A DNA stretch of 64,000 bases from Fidelibacterota bacterium 408169 (GCA_002256485.1 NNSG01000002.1:1-64000); one strand, 5' to 3'; numbered from the stretch's first letter, positions 1 to 7,048 are shown. Notes: generated from the sequence alone by a model not told the origin. A program made the numbers and translations.

Positions 1-68
1 AATTGGTTGAAAACGGACTGAATGGAGTAAATGGAATGGTTGAATATCCAAAAGAGTTTAATGAATAA
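1..68 (+). CDS. GNAT acetyltransferase, C-terminal fragment (cut by window edge)
   Basis: The last residues of a protein identical to the C-terminus of the GNAT protein at 1729-2253; the frame is open to the left edge and stops at 66-68. The DNA is identical to 2186-2253, so this is a second copy of the same cassette. It is incomplete because the window starts inside it. Confidence 0.85.
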   Translation, partial: LVENGLNGVNGMVEYPKEFNE

Positions 69-77
69 AAAATACGA

Positions 78-131
78 CACCACAACAATGTGTAAATTGC
101 ATTAAAACGCATTTTACTCGCAACGTTGTGC
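78..131 (+). other. attC-like recombination site of first GNAT cassette copy
   Basis: Inverse core CACCACAAC at 78-86 and core GTTGTGC at 125-131, about 40 bases apart. The interior arms (TGTAAATTGC and GCATTTTACTCG) are imperfectly complementary around a short ATTAAAAC loop. It equals 2263-2312 up to the GTT, where the sequences diverge, as expected of a strand-exchange point between G125 and T126. Confidence 0.75.
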
Positions 132-170
132 GTCATTTAATAGCAAAGCAAACCATAAGAACAAAAAAAT

Positions 171-728
171 ATGAAACGATTATTTTTAATATTACTGATT
201 TTTGTATCGATAAATTTATTTGCTCAACAAGAGAACGAAAGAGAAATAAAAGTTGGAATTGAAACAAATATTTTACCATTCTTTTATAATGGGTATCACG
301 GTTCATTATGGGTTGGAAAAAATGGATATAGAGCAAGGTTAGTTGCGGCAAAAGCAGATTATCCGAAAAACACTGTGCCAGATGGATTTAGAAAAATGAC
401 ATTATCGTTCTATGAAATAGAATTTGACATTTTCTTTGGAGATAAAAAAACTGAATTTTTAGGCTGGTGGTTAGCAACAGGGATTGGACAAACAAACCAT
501 CAAGTTACTACCCTGATAAATGACCTTACAGAAAATGTAAATACAATAGATATTCATATAGGAATTGGATATACATTTAACCTTTGGAAAGGATTGACAG
601 TTAACCCTTGGGGAGGTTTAGCTTGGCATACAAATTTCCCAAATGAAATTACTGTAGGTTCTGAAGTATGGGAACCTAAGAGTATTTCTCCTGTGGGTGG
701 TTTAAAAATAGGATATACTATTTTCTAA
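171..728 (+). CDS. Exported hypothetical protein, probable outer-membrane barrel
   Basis: 185 residues. The N-terminus (MKRLFLILLIFVSINLFAQ) is a clear signal peptide ending at an A-Q cleavage-like site typical of Bacteroidota. The mature part alternates aromatic and polar residues, with glycine-rich turns (GGLKIGYTIF at the very C-terminus) as in small outer-membrane beta-barrels; a terminal aromatic Phe fits that. I do not recognise the family. It is the first of three genes in one cassette and starts 45 bases after the cassette boundary, with no strong Shine-Dalgarno sequence in front of the ATG. Confidence 0.75.
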   Translation: MKRLFLILLIFVSINLFAQQENEREIKVGIETNILPFFYNGYHGSLWVGKNGYRARLVAAKADYPKNTVPDGFRKMTLSFYEIEFDIFFGDKKTEFLGWWLATGIGQTNHQVTTLINDLTENVNTIDIHIGIGYTFNLWKGLTVNPWGGLAWHTNFPNEITVGSEVWEPKSISPVGGLKIGYTIF

Positions 729-747
729 TTTTAAAAAGAATAATGAT

Positions 748-1146
748 ATGAACATACCAATTTTAATAGCAAATATTCTGACTTTTTTAGCATTCATAAT
801 TCATACATTTATGGGTGATAAAGAACTTAAAACTATTGAACCAGAAAATGAAAATGACGAAAAATATTTAAAACGAGAAAAATGGACAATGGCGAGAAGC
901 GGTTGGCATTGGATTTCGTTTGACTTATTATTTGCCACAATCGGACTTGGAATAATAAATTTCACTGACTATTTAGAAAGTGAAAGACTGTTACTTCAAA
1001 TATTAGCAATTTATTTTCTTGGATACGGAATTGTATGGCTGATTGGAATAGCGATTTCAAAAAAATTCCCTAAAAACTATTTAAAATTAGGACAGTGGAT
1101 TTTATTGTGGCTAATAAGTGGACTAATTTATTGGGGACTAAACTAA
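748..1146 (+). CDS. Hypothetical four-helix membrane protein
   Basis: 132 residues with about four hydrophobic segments, near residues 3-22, 52-70, 80-103 and 112-130, separated by a charged loop (KTIEPENENDEKYLKREKW). No signal sequence apart from the first membrane helix. It is the middle gene of the three-gene cassette; its TAA stop at 1144-1146 directly abuts the next ATG, suggesting co-translation. Function unknown. Confidence 0.75.
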   Translation: MNIPILIANILTFLAFIIHTFMGDKELKTIEPENENDEKYLKREKWTMARSGWHWISFDLLFATIGLGIINFTDYLESERLLLQILAIYFLGYGIVWLIGIAISKKFPKNYLKLGQWILLWLISGLIYWGLN

Positions 1147-1569
1147 ATGAATATGTTAAGACTTGGTGGATATATAAATATATTAATTGCAATCGGACAT
1201 GTAGTTGGATTGATTTGGGCTGAACAAATGTTTGAAGTAACTGGAATTGGAAAAGAAATGAACGAACTTGCTCAAACACATTCATCTTTACCGTATTTAT
1301 TGACGGTTTTTGTCGCAGTTGTGTTTTTCATTTTCGGACTTTATGGACTTTCCGCAGATGGAAAATTTAAAAAATTGCCATTTTTAAAATTGAGTATATT
1401 TGGAATTGCCGGAATTTATATTTTTCGTGGAATAGGAGAATTTATATTTGATATTTCACAACAAGAAGCACCACCAATGACTGAAACAATATATTCATTA
1501 ATTGCATTAGGAATTGGACTATTGTTTCTATTCGGAGGACTAAAAAAATGGAACTTAAAGAAAGAATAA
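1147..1569 (+). CDS. Hypothetical four-helix membrane protein
   Basis: 140 residues with about four membrane segments (near residues 6-25, 50-70, 80-100 and 115-133) and a basic C-terminus (KKWNLKKE). The topology is similar to the preceding gene, so the two may form a pair, although I see no clear sequence likeness. It starts at the base after the upstream stop codon and is followed four bases later by the cassette's attC. Function unknown. Confidence 0.75.
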   Translation: MNMLRLGGYINILIAIGHVVGLIWAEQMFEVTGIGKEMNELAQTHSSLPYLLTVFVAVVFFIFGLYGLSADGKFKKLPFLKLSIFGIAGIYIFRGIGEFIFDISQQEAPPMTETIYSLIALGIGLLFLFGGLKKWNLKKE

Positions 1570-1572
1570 CGA

Positions 1573-1705
1573 ACGCACAACAAAAGATAAAAATAATAGC
1601 CGAGTTTGTGCTAACTTGAAAACTTGTAGCTCGCATAAAGTTTATTTATAACTTGAAAAATTTGAGTTCCGAAATCGGCTACTATTCTTATCAAAACCGT
1701 TGTGG
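1573..1705 (+). other. attC site of the three-gene cassette
   Basis: Inverse core ACGCACAAC at 1573-1581 and core GTTGTGG at 1699-1705. Inner arms AATAATAGCCGA (1592-1603) and TCGGCTACTATT (1675-1686) are complementary with one mismatch, and pairing extends outward (AAGATAA with TTCTTATC). The same arms recur in the last attC at 5266-5398, so both belong to one family. Exchange point lies between G1699 and T1700. Confidence 0.8.
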
Positions 1706-1728
1706 TGCATATAAAAAGACGTTTGAAA

Positions 1729-2253
1729 ATGATATTAAGACAAGAAAATAAAAACGACCATAAAGACGTCTTTAGCGTAATTGAAAAAGCGTTTAAAGAC
1801 GCAGAATTCGCTGACAATACTGAACAGTTTTTAGTCGAACGATTAAGAAAATCAGTCGCTTTCATTCCCGAACTATCAATGGTTGCAGAAATTGACGGAA
1901 AAATTGTAGGACATATTCTATTGACGAAACTTATAATTAAAAACAAATCGACCGAATTTGACTCATTGGCTTTGGCACCTGTTTCTGTCCTACCCGAATT
2001 TCAAGGAATAGGAATAGGTGGAAAATTGATACTGGAATCACATAAAAAAGCGAAAGAATTAGGTTACAAGTCAATCGTTCTACTTGGACACGAAAATTAT
2101 TATCCACGATTCGGTTATGAACGAGCAGATAAATACGGAATTGAATTACCATTTGAAGTTCCTAAAGAGAATTGTATGGTAATTGAATTGGTTGAAAACG
2201 GACTGAATGGAGTAAATGGAATGGTTGAATATCCAAAAGAGTTTAATGAATAA
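1729..2253 (+). CDS. GNAT family N-acetyltransferase (YhbS-like)
   Basis: 174 residues from the ATG at 1729; an upstream GTG at 1702 overlaps the cassette junction and is less likely. Shows the GNAT acetyl-CoA motif QGIGIGGKL preceded by the beta4 strand (LALAPVSVLPEF), and the GHENYYPRFGYERA stretch typical of the YhbS branch. The acceptor substrate cannot be told from sequence. It is the only gene of its cassette. An identical 3' end lies at 1-68, so the cassette is present at least twice. Cassettes of this kind often carry acetyltransferases; whether this one confers resistance is unknown. Confidence 0.85.
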   Translation: MILRQENKNDHKDVFSVIEKAFKDAEFADNTEQFLVERLRKSVAFIPELSMVAEIDGKIVGHILLTKLIIKNKSTEFDSLALAPVSVLPEFQGIGIGGKLILESHKKAKELGYKSIVLLGHENYYPRFGYERADKYGIELPFEVPKENCMVIELVENGLNGVNGMVEYPKEFNE

Positions 2254-2312
2254 AAAATACGACACCACAACAATGTGTAAATTGCATTAAAACGCATTTT
2301 ACTCGCAACGTT
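2186..2312 (+). repeat. Exact direct repeat of 1-127 (duplicated cassette end)
   Basis: Bases 2186-2312 match 1-127 without a difference by eye: the last codons of the GNAT gene, its short trailer and the attC up to and including GTT. Identity stops at the base after GTT (GTGC at 128 versus ATAC at 2313). The other ends of the copies cannot be compared because the first lies outside the window. Confidence 0.9.
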
Positions 2313-2316
2313 ATAC
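2263..2316 (+). other. attC site of second GNAT cassette copy
   Basis: Inverse core CACCACAAC at 2263-2271 is the reverse complement of the cassette start GTTGTGGTG at 1699-1707. Core GTTATAC at 2310-2316 fits the GTTRRRY consensus except for one position. A short site of about 54 bases. Exchange point lies between G2310 and T2311. Confidence 0.75.
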
Positions 2317-2373
2317 GAAATTGTCCTCCACCCTATCGCAAGTTTGATAAACTTTAACTTTTTACATTATCAT

Positions 2374-2937
2374 ATGGAAAATACTAAACTTGAAAATAAG
2401 ATTCTAGAAATCATATCAAAATCACCAGTTAAAACTGATTTATCACATGCTAAATCTACTAGAAAATGGATTCTTAAATTAAAACCAGATGCAGATTATG
2501 CTCTTCAAATTTCTGCTTTAGCTCACGATATTGAAAGAGGTTTTGAATCAAACTATCATAATAAAACAAAAGAAAAATTTGATAATTATAAAGAGCATAA
2601 ACGTATACATTCTGAAAAAAGTGCGAAAATTATAGTTGAACTTCTTGAAAAACATAATTTTGATAAAGAGTTTATATCTAAAGTGAAGCATCTGGTTTTA
2701 AAACATGAATTTGGCGGCGATTTTGAATCTAATCTTTTAATGGATGCAGATAGTATTTCATTTTTTGAAGAAAATTTTGTGCAATACAATGAAAAATTTG
2801 GAGAAGAAAAAACGAGAAAAAAGATTAGATTTATGTATGACAGGATGTCTGATAAAGCTAAAAGTTTAGTCAAAGATATTCAATATGATGATCCTAAATT
2901 AAATCTCATTTTCAAGGAAGAAATTTCTGATAAATAA
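2374..2937 (+). CDS. HD-domain protein, possible DUF4202-like
   Basis: 187 residues from the ATG at 2374 (an in-frame ATG at 2344 would add ten residues). Histidine and HD pair spaced as in HD-superfamily metal-dependent phosphohydrolases: DLSHAKSTRKW, then SALAHDIERGFE, then VLKHEFGGDFE and an acidic LLMDADSISFFE. Mostly helical, no signal peptide, so cytoplasmic. The substrate is unknown. It is the only gene of the third cassette, which begins at 2311 with a 60-base leader. Confidence 0.75.
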   Translation: MENTKLENKILEIISKSPVKTDLSHAKSTRKWILKLKPDADYALQISALAHDIERGFESNYHNKTKEKFDNYKEHKRIHSEKSAKIIVELLEKHNFDKEFISKVKHLVLKHEFGGDFESNLLMDADSISFFEENFVQYNEKFGEEKTRKKIRFMYDRMSDKAKSLVKDIQYDDPKLNLIFKEEISDK

Positions 2938-3023
2938 CGGGTGGAGAACAACTCAAGGGGACGCTGCGCTTTCGTCGCTATCGCTCCTCACCCTCGTATA
3001 ACAAGGGATAATTAAAACCAATT
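2938..3023 (+). other. Incomplete attC-like trailer of the HD cassette
   Basis: CGTATAAC at 2995-3002 is the reverse complement of this cassette's start GTTATACG (2310-2317), so it qualifies as an inverse core. GGGTGGAGAACAA (2940-2952) also nearly mirrors TTGTCCTCCACCC after the cassette start. No matching inner arms or GTTRRRY core follow before the next gene at 3024, so the site seems truncated and the HD and deacetylase genes may now move as one unit. Confidence 0.5.
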
Positions 3024-3995
3024 ATGAAACTACTTATTTTTCTTGCATCATTTTGTTACACAACGGGTTACGGTCAATATTTGAATAATAGAGATGTTGA
3101 TGCGTCAAAACTTTATGAAGAGAGTAAACGTAATATTGCCATCACAATTGATGATGTTCCAAACACACGAAACTATCTTTTAAATGGTTTTCATTCAAAA
3201 TTACTATCTCAACTTGATTCATTGAATATTCCTATTACCATTTTTTTAAACGAAGGCCTTCTATACAAAACCGACTCAATAAGCAATAATTTAGATTTAT
3301 ATGAGAATTGGATTAAAAGAAATTATACCACTTTAGGCAATCATACATTTTCACATTTAAGATATTCGGAGGTTGTTTTTGAGCAGTTTGTAACGGACAT
3401 AGAGAACGGAGAAAAACTACTCAAAGAACTTGCAACTACATATCATAAACCTTTAATTCATTTTCGTTTTCCATACAATGACTTGGGAATAGATTCTATA
3501 CAACACACAAAAATTGACAGTACTCTTCGTATGAAGAATTACGTCAGTTCTCCCTTCACGGTCGAAAGTTCCGATTGGATGTTCAATTATATCTACGAGT
3601 ACTATTTATCGCAATCTAAATTCAAAAAAGCAAAGGAGATTGGACAACTTTACGTTTCGAAAACGATAGACTATATTCATTTCTTTGATTCACTATCCGC
3701 ACAAAAATATGGTAGAAGTATAAATCAAATATACCTATGCCATGACAACACCCTAAATGCGGACTATTTGAATGACATCATTTTGGAATTAAAAAAAAGG
3801 AGATTCACATTTATCAGCATAGATGATGCACTAACTGACACTGTTTATCAACAAGAAAATAATTACTATAAAAAATGGGGAGTTTCATGGCTATACAGAT
3901 GGATGCCAACACAATCAGAAAGGCTAAAATGGATGCATATTGAACCTGATATCAGTAGTATCGAACACCTATACCAAGACCTTTCAAAAAAATAA
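3024..3995 (+). CDS. Secreted polysaccharide deacetylase (NodB-type)
   Basis: 323 residues with a signal peptide (MKLLIFLASFCYTTGYGQ). NodB motifs are visible: IAITIDDVPN with the paired aspartates near residue 43, GNHTFSHLRYSE with the H-x3-H metal ligands, and RFPYND. The family removes acetyl groups from cell-wall or capsular polysaccharides; the substrate here is unknown. About 100 residues after the core carry CHDNTLNADYLNDII and SIDDAL, resembling the family's closing strands. The ATG follows an AAAACC-rich leader with no clear ribosome-binding site. Its cassette lacks an attC of its own and the next gene is truncated. Confidence 0.8.
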   Translation: MKLLIFLASFCYTTGYGQYLNNRDVDASKLYEESKRNIAITIDDVPNTRNYLLNGFHSKLLSQLDSLNIPITIFLNEGLLYKTDSISNNLDLYENWIKRNYTTLGNHTFSHLRYSEVVFEQFVTDIENGEKLLKELATTYHKPLIHFRFPYNDLGIDSIQHTKIDSTLRMKNYVSSPFTVESSDWMFNYIYEYYLSQSKFKKAKEIGQLYVSKTIDYIHFFDSLSAQKYGRSINQIYLCHDNTLNADYLNDIILELKKRRFTFISIDDALTDTVYQQENNYYKKWGVSWLYRWMPTQSERLKWMHIEPDISSIEHLYQDLSKK

Positions 3996-4003
3996 ATAGT
4001 ACC

Positions 4004-4330
4004 ATGAAAAATGTCTTAATTACTACAATTCTATCTTTTTCGATTAGTGTTAGTTTCGCTCAAAATGGAAAAATTCTTTCGAAGGAATTAGTGGATATAA
4101 AGAAATCAGAATACTGGTATAAGCTTTCAGAAAATGATACTTTAAAAACAAAATACAAATATTTGAACAAACTTGATTTCTATGCAATCACTTACCAAAG
4201 CGACAGTTCAATTGTAAAGGGAATGATTGTTGAGCCTAAAAAAGAAGGAATCTATCCCGTAGTAATTTTTAACAGAGGAGGAAATATAGATGCTGGAAAG
4301 TTGTGCATCATACAAAAGAACGAAATATGA
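4004..4330 (+). pseudogene. Alpha/beta-hydrolase (S9 peptidase-like), 3'-truncated at a cassette junction
   Basis: The first ~98 codons encode a signal peptide (MKNVLITTILSFSISVSFAQ) and the start of an alpha/beta-hydrolase fold: VKGMIVEPKKEGIYPVVIFNRGGN, the strand and oxyanion loop seen in secreted prolyl-oligopeptidase-like hydrolases of Bacteroidota. At base 4300 the native sequence stops: G4300|T4301 is the start of the next cassette, and the last ten codons (KLCIIQKNEI) are read from that cassette's leader. The nucleophile elbow and catalytic triad are absent, so it should be inactive. It follows the deacetylase by eight bases, probably co-transcribed. Confidence 0.75.
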
Positions 4331-5250
4331 AAGATAATACTCAAATAATAGTTTATGGTGGAACTGGTTTTTATGGACAAAAAGTGGTTGAGAAATTAGT
4401 TGCAAAAGGACAGTCTGTAAAAGTTGTTACAAGAAATTATGAAAACGCAAAAAAAATAGTTGGAGATGAAGTCGAAATATTTCAAGGAGACGTAACAGAA
4501 AAGGGAACGATTGAAAAATCCTTGAAAAATGTAAGTGCTATTGTAATTTGTCTTTCAGCAATGAGCAATAAACTAATCAGAAAAATGAAAGCAATTGAGC
4601 GTGATGCTGTTCTCGAAATAATGGAACAGGCAAAAAAAACAAACATTTCAAGATTAGTTTATATGTCGGGATATGAAATGAGAAAACAACTTCTTGATGA
4701 TTTAAAAATACCTGAATTCGGAGAAATAAAAATAGAAGTAGAAGAAAAAATTAGACAATCGGATTTTAACTGGACAATATTAGGTGATGCACCTGCCTTT
4801 GAAATGTTTTTTGCATTTACAAGCAAAGGAAGAATGACTGTCCCAGGTGGTGGATTGAATGCGTTCCCGACCATATCACCAGAAGATGTTGGAGAGATAA
4901 CAGCACAAATTGTAATGCGTGATGATTTGAATGGAAAAAGAATAAAACTAACAGGACCAAAAGCCTTTACTTTTCCCGAAGTAGCAAAATTAATGACTGA
5001 TATAGGTGGAAAAAAAATAAAGCATATAACCATCCCTTTATTTCTAATTAACATTGTTTCATTTTTACTTTTACCATTTACACCTTTCGTAAGGTATTTA
5101 TACAAAAGTTTAAAAATGCTAAATAATTTCCCAGTAGATTTAGCGGAAAATGTTCCAAAAGACCATAAATTATTGAGAGAATTATTTGATTATGAACCAG
5201 TAACTTTGGAAATGGAGATTAATAGTAGAGTTAAAGAAAATAATCTGTAA
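4327..5250 (+). CDS. NmrA-like atypical short-chain reductase / NAD(P)-binding protein
   Basis: 307 residues from the ATG at 4327; an upstream in-frame GTG at 4303 lies in the cassette junction and is less likely. The N-terminus has a Rossmann motif (IIVYGGTGFYGQKVVEKL), then VVTRNYENAKKI and EIFQGDVTEKGTIEKSL typical of NmrA/atypical extended SDRs, which bind NAD(P)H. There is a hydrophobic stretch near residues 230-255 (LFLINIVSFLLLPFTPF), suggesting membrane association. The substrate cannot be predicted. Sole gene of the last cassette, 4301-5392. Confidence 0.8.
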   Translation: MKDNTQIIVYGGTGFYGQKVVEKLVAKGQSVKVVTRNYENAKKIVGDEVEIFQGDVTEKGTIEKSLKNVSAIVICLSAMSNKLIRKMKAIERDAVLEIMEQAKKTNISRLVYMSGYEMRKQLLDDLKIPEFGEIKIEVEEKIRQSDFNWTILGDAPAFEMFFAFTSKGRMTVPGGGLNAFPTISPEDVGEITAQIVMRDDLNGKRIKLTGPKAFTFPEVAKLMTDIGGKKIKHITIPLFLINIVSFLLLPFTPFVRYLYKSLKMLNNFPVDLAENVPKDHKLLRELFDYEPVTLEMEINSRVKENNL

Positions 5251-5265
5251 AAGAAAGAAGTACGA

Positions 5266-5398
5266 ATGCACAACAAAGTATAAAAATAATAGCCGAAATA
5301 GTAGTAAATATGAACATTTTAGTACGCAACAACATTAGTAGTAAATTGAAAATTTCTGCTTCCGAAATCGGCTACTATTCTTATCCAAACCGTTAAAT
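5266..5398 (+). other. Terminal attC site of the cassette array
   Basis: Inverse core ATGCACAAC (5266-5274) is the reverse complement of the cassette start GTTGTGCAT at 4300-4308. Inner arms AATAATAGCCGA (5285-5296) and TCGGCTACTATT (5368-5379) are the same as in the attC at 1573-1705. The core GTTAAAT (5392-5398) fits GTTRRRY exactly, and its last six bases belong to the end of the glycosylasparaginase gene on the other strand. Confidence 0.8.
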
Positions 5399-6349
5399 CA
5401 TCCCCTTCACTTTATACAGTTTATTCACACCGTCTCTTGCGAGGGCATATTCAAAAGTCCACTTGATACAGGCGGAACCGATCTCTCCGTCTTTGCGAAT
5501 AGCGATATAGGCAATCTGAAAATCGGGGTTCCCCTTATGTTTTTTGATGACGCGGTTCAGTGCTTCTTCACAGGCGGCTGTGGGTTCGTATCCCTGGCGC
5601 ATCAGTTCCACCACCAAAAAACTTCCTGTTGTTTTTATCACTTCCTCTCCCAAGCCTGTGGCGGCGGCGCATCCGATCTCATTATCCACAAAAAGCCCGG
5701 CGCCAATGATGGGGCTATCCCCTACTCTACCATGTAATTTATAGGCCCAGCCGCTGGTGGTGCAGGCACCGGCAAGATCGCCTTTTTTATCCTGGACCAA
5801 AACTGAAATAGTATCGTGTGTTTCATGGGGCGTCATTTCTCTGCGTTTCTTTTTCCATTTTTCCCAGGCTGCTTTAGATTCATCCGTTAGGAGATTCATT
5901 TCTTCAAATCCTTGAGCAAGGGCAAACTGACGAGCCCCTTCCCCTACGAGCATGACGTGTTTCGTGTCTTCCATGACCTTCCGCGCCACGGATACCGGAT
6001 GTTTGATATTTTGCAAAAATGCCACCGAACCGGCATTGCCAGTTGAATCCATGACGCAGGCATCCAGCGTTACATTTCCCAGTTCGTCCGGCAGTCCACC
6101 GAAACCGACTGATGTACTTTTGGGATCTGCTTCCGGTACCCTGGCACCCGCTTCCGCAGCATCCATGGCCGATCTTCCCTTTTGCAGCACAGCCCACGCC
6201 GCATCATTCGCCGGCAACCCATGCTCCCATGTGGAAAGGATCAATGGGTCATTCATATTCGGCTCAATGGTTACACCGCTGAACAGTGCCGACGGCGCCG
6301 CCAACCCAACGGCGCTGGTTTTTAAAAAATCACGTCGTTTCATACCCAT
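5393..6349 (-). CDS. N4-(beta-N-acetylglucosaminyl)-L-asparaginase (glycosylasparaginase), Tat-exported
   Basis: 318 residues; an Ntn-hydrolase that cleaves the sugar-asparagine bond of N-linked glycopeptides and matures by self-cleavage. The cleavage site HDTISV is present, placing the nucleophile at Thr180, followed by GACTTSGWAYKLHGRVGDSP and GLFVDNEIG, closely like the Flavobacterium enzyme. N-terminus MGMKRRDFLKTSAVGLAAP is a twin-arginine signal, so it probably acts outside the cytoplasm. The ATG at 6343 overlaps the upstream gene's TGA and is an alternative start two codons in. Its stop codon overlaps the last attC, so the extreme C-terminus (VKGMI) may have been altered by the cassette insertion. 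Confidence 0.9.
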   Translation of the reverse strand: MGMKRRDFLKTSAVGLAAPSALFSGVTIEPNMNDPLILSTWEHGLPANDAAWAVLQKGRSAMDAAEAGARVPEADPKSTSVGFGGLPDELGNVTLDACVMDSTGNAGSVAFLQNIKHPVSVARKVMEDTKHVMLVGEGARQFALAQGFEEMNLLTDESKAAWEKWKKKRREMTPHETHDTISVLVQDKKGDLAGACTTSGWAYKLHGRVGDSPIIGAGLFVDNEIGCAAATGLGEEVIKTTGSFLVVELMRQGYEPTAACEEALNRVIKKHKGNPDFQIAYIAIRKDGEIGSACIKWTFEYALARDGVNKLYKVKGMI

Positions 6350-6775
6350 AATGCTAATATGCCTCCTACAATCATTAAACCAACAAATTGATACCCCATA
6401 TTGACCATAAATAACTTCCAGGACTGTTTTTCAAATACGACGCCCGTTATACCAAATGTAAAAATATAACCCAACCAAAGCCAAAAAGCAGATGTGAGGC
6501 CCACCGTTAAATTGGATAAATCATGATAAACTACTTTCATGAAATCCACCATGTGGGCCGTAACAAAAACGAGAACGAGTGTTCCAAAAAATTGATAAAG
6601 TAATCCGATTCCGTGACCACCAATTTTTTTTCTCTTTTGCATCTTCCCGGGTCATACCCATACCATCCAACCATTGATTTAAAAACAGAGCTGGTGAATA
6701 CCATAATCCGCCTAATAAATAATGTGCTAAAGTGGCGACAATTACTGCAAAATAATTTATGGTAGGTTCATACAT
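6340..6775 (-). pseudogene. DUF1761 membrane protein, frameshifted at an A8 run
   Basis: Two overlapping frames together make one DUF1761-like protein of about 144 residues. The first, from the ATG at 6775, gives a membrane helix and GGLWYSPALFLNQWLDGMG and then MTREDAKEKK. The second continues with IGGHGIGLLYQFFGTLVL, then FWLWLGYIFTFGITG and SWKLFMVNMGYQ to the stop at 6340. The join is at eight A residues on the coding strand (T8 at 6624-6631); seven would restore the frame. Either a pseudogene, a sequencing error in the homopolymer, or a slippage site. The family function is unknown. It overlaps the glycosylasparaginase start. Confidence 0.75.
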
Positions 6776-6822
6776 ATTTATCTCTTTGTTTTACTGTGGT
6801 GGAATTTAGGGATTATAATTAT

Positions 6823-6945
6823 AAACCGTTAAAACGGTTTCGTCTCTTTCCACTTCAACCTTTCGAAGGTTTCAAACCTTCGAAAGGTTAAGGTTTTAGC
6901 CGGGGGTTAATGAATCCATCAAACCAAAAACCACTTTAGTGGTTT
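6823..6945. repeat. Cluster of three perfect palindromes
   Basis: Three self-complementary hairpins in about 120 bases: AAACCGTT-AA-AACGGTTT (6823-6840), a 16-base stem AACCTTTCGAAGGTTT with a one-base loop (6857-6889), and AAACCACT-TT-AGTGGTTT (6928-6945). All share the pattern AAACC...GGTTT, so they look like one family. None has a U-tract that would make it a standard terminator. A fourth related hairpin is at 49434-49465. Confidence 0.75.
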
Positions 6946-7048
6946 CCCATTTTGTTTTCACGCCATTCAAAATGTTTTTTTTTGAAAAAAATAATTTTAT
7001 ATTAGGATTCCCCTTGGGGGATTAATCAAACCAAAAGGAAGAGTACAG

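Larger units (their letters stand above)
1..5392 (+). mobile_element. Integron-type gene-cassette array (right end)
   Basis: Genes here are all on the + strand and are separated by attC-like sites. Cassette starts at 126 (TTGTGCGT), 1700 (TTGTGGTG), 2311 (TTATACG) and 4301 (TTGTGCAT) are each the reverse complement of the inverse core site behind that cassette's own last gene: ACGCACAAC at 1573, CACCACAAC at 2263, CGTATAAC at 2995 and ATGCACAAC at 5266. This pairing is the hallmark of integron cassettes. Base composition is more AT-rich than the rest of the window and the proteins look Bacteroidota-like. No integrase or attI is visible; cassette polarity puts them left of base 1. The array stops at 5392/5393. 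Alternative: an integrase-free cluster of attC cassettes (CALIN), or a chimeric contig. Confidence 0.8.

Noticed and set aside
3060-3075. GGGTTACGGTC in the deacetylase gene as a further cassette core
   Set aside because: It lies inside the signal-peptide coding region with no inverse core or arms nearby and no matching partner.
5904-6404. Open frames overlapping the glycosylasparaginase on the same and the opposite strand (5904-6197, 5952-6404)
   Set aside because: They are shadows of a richer-GC gene; the glycosylasparaginase has its catalytic motifs in the chosen frame.
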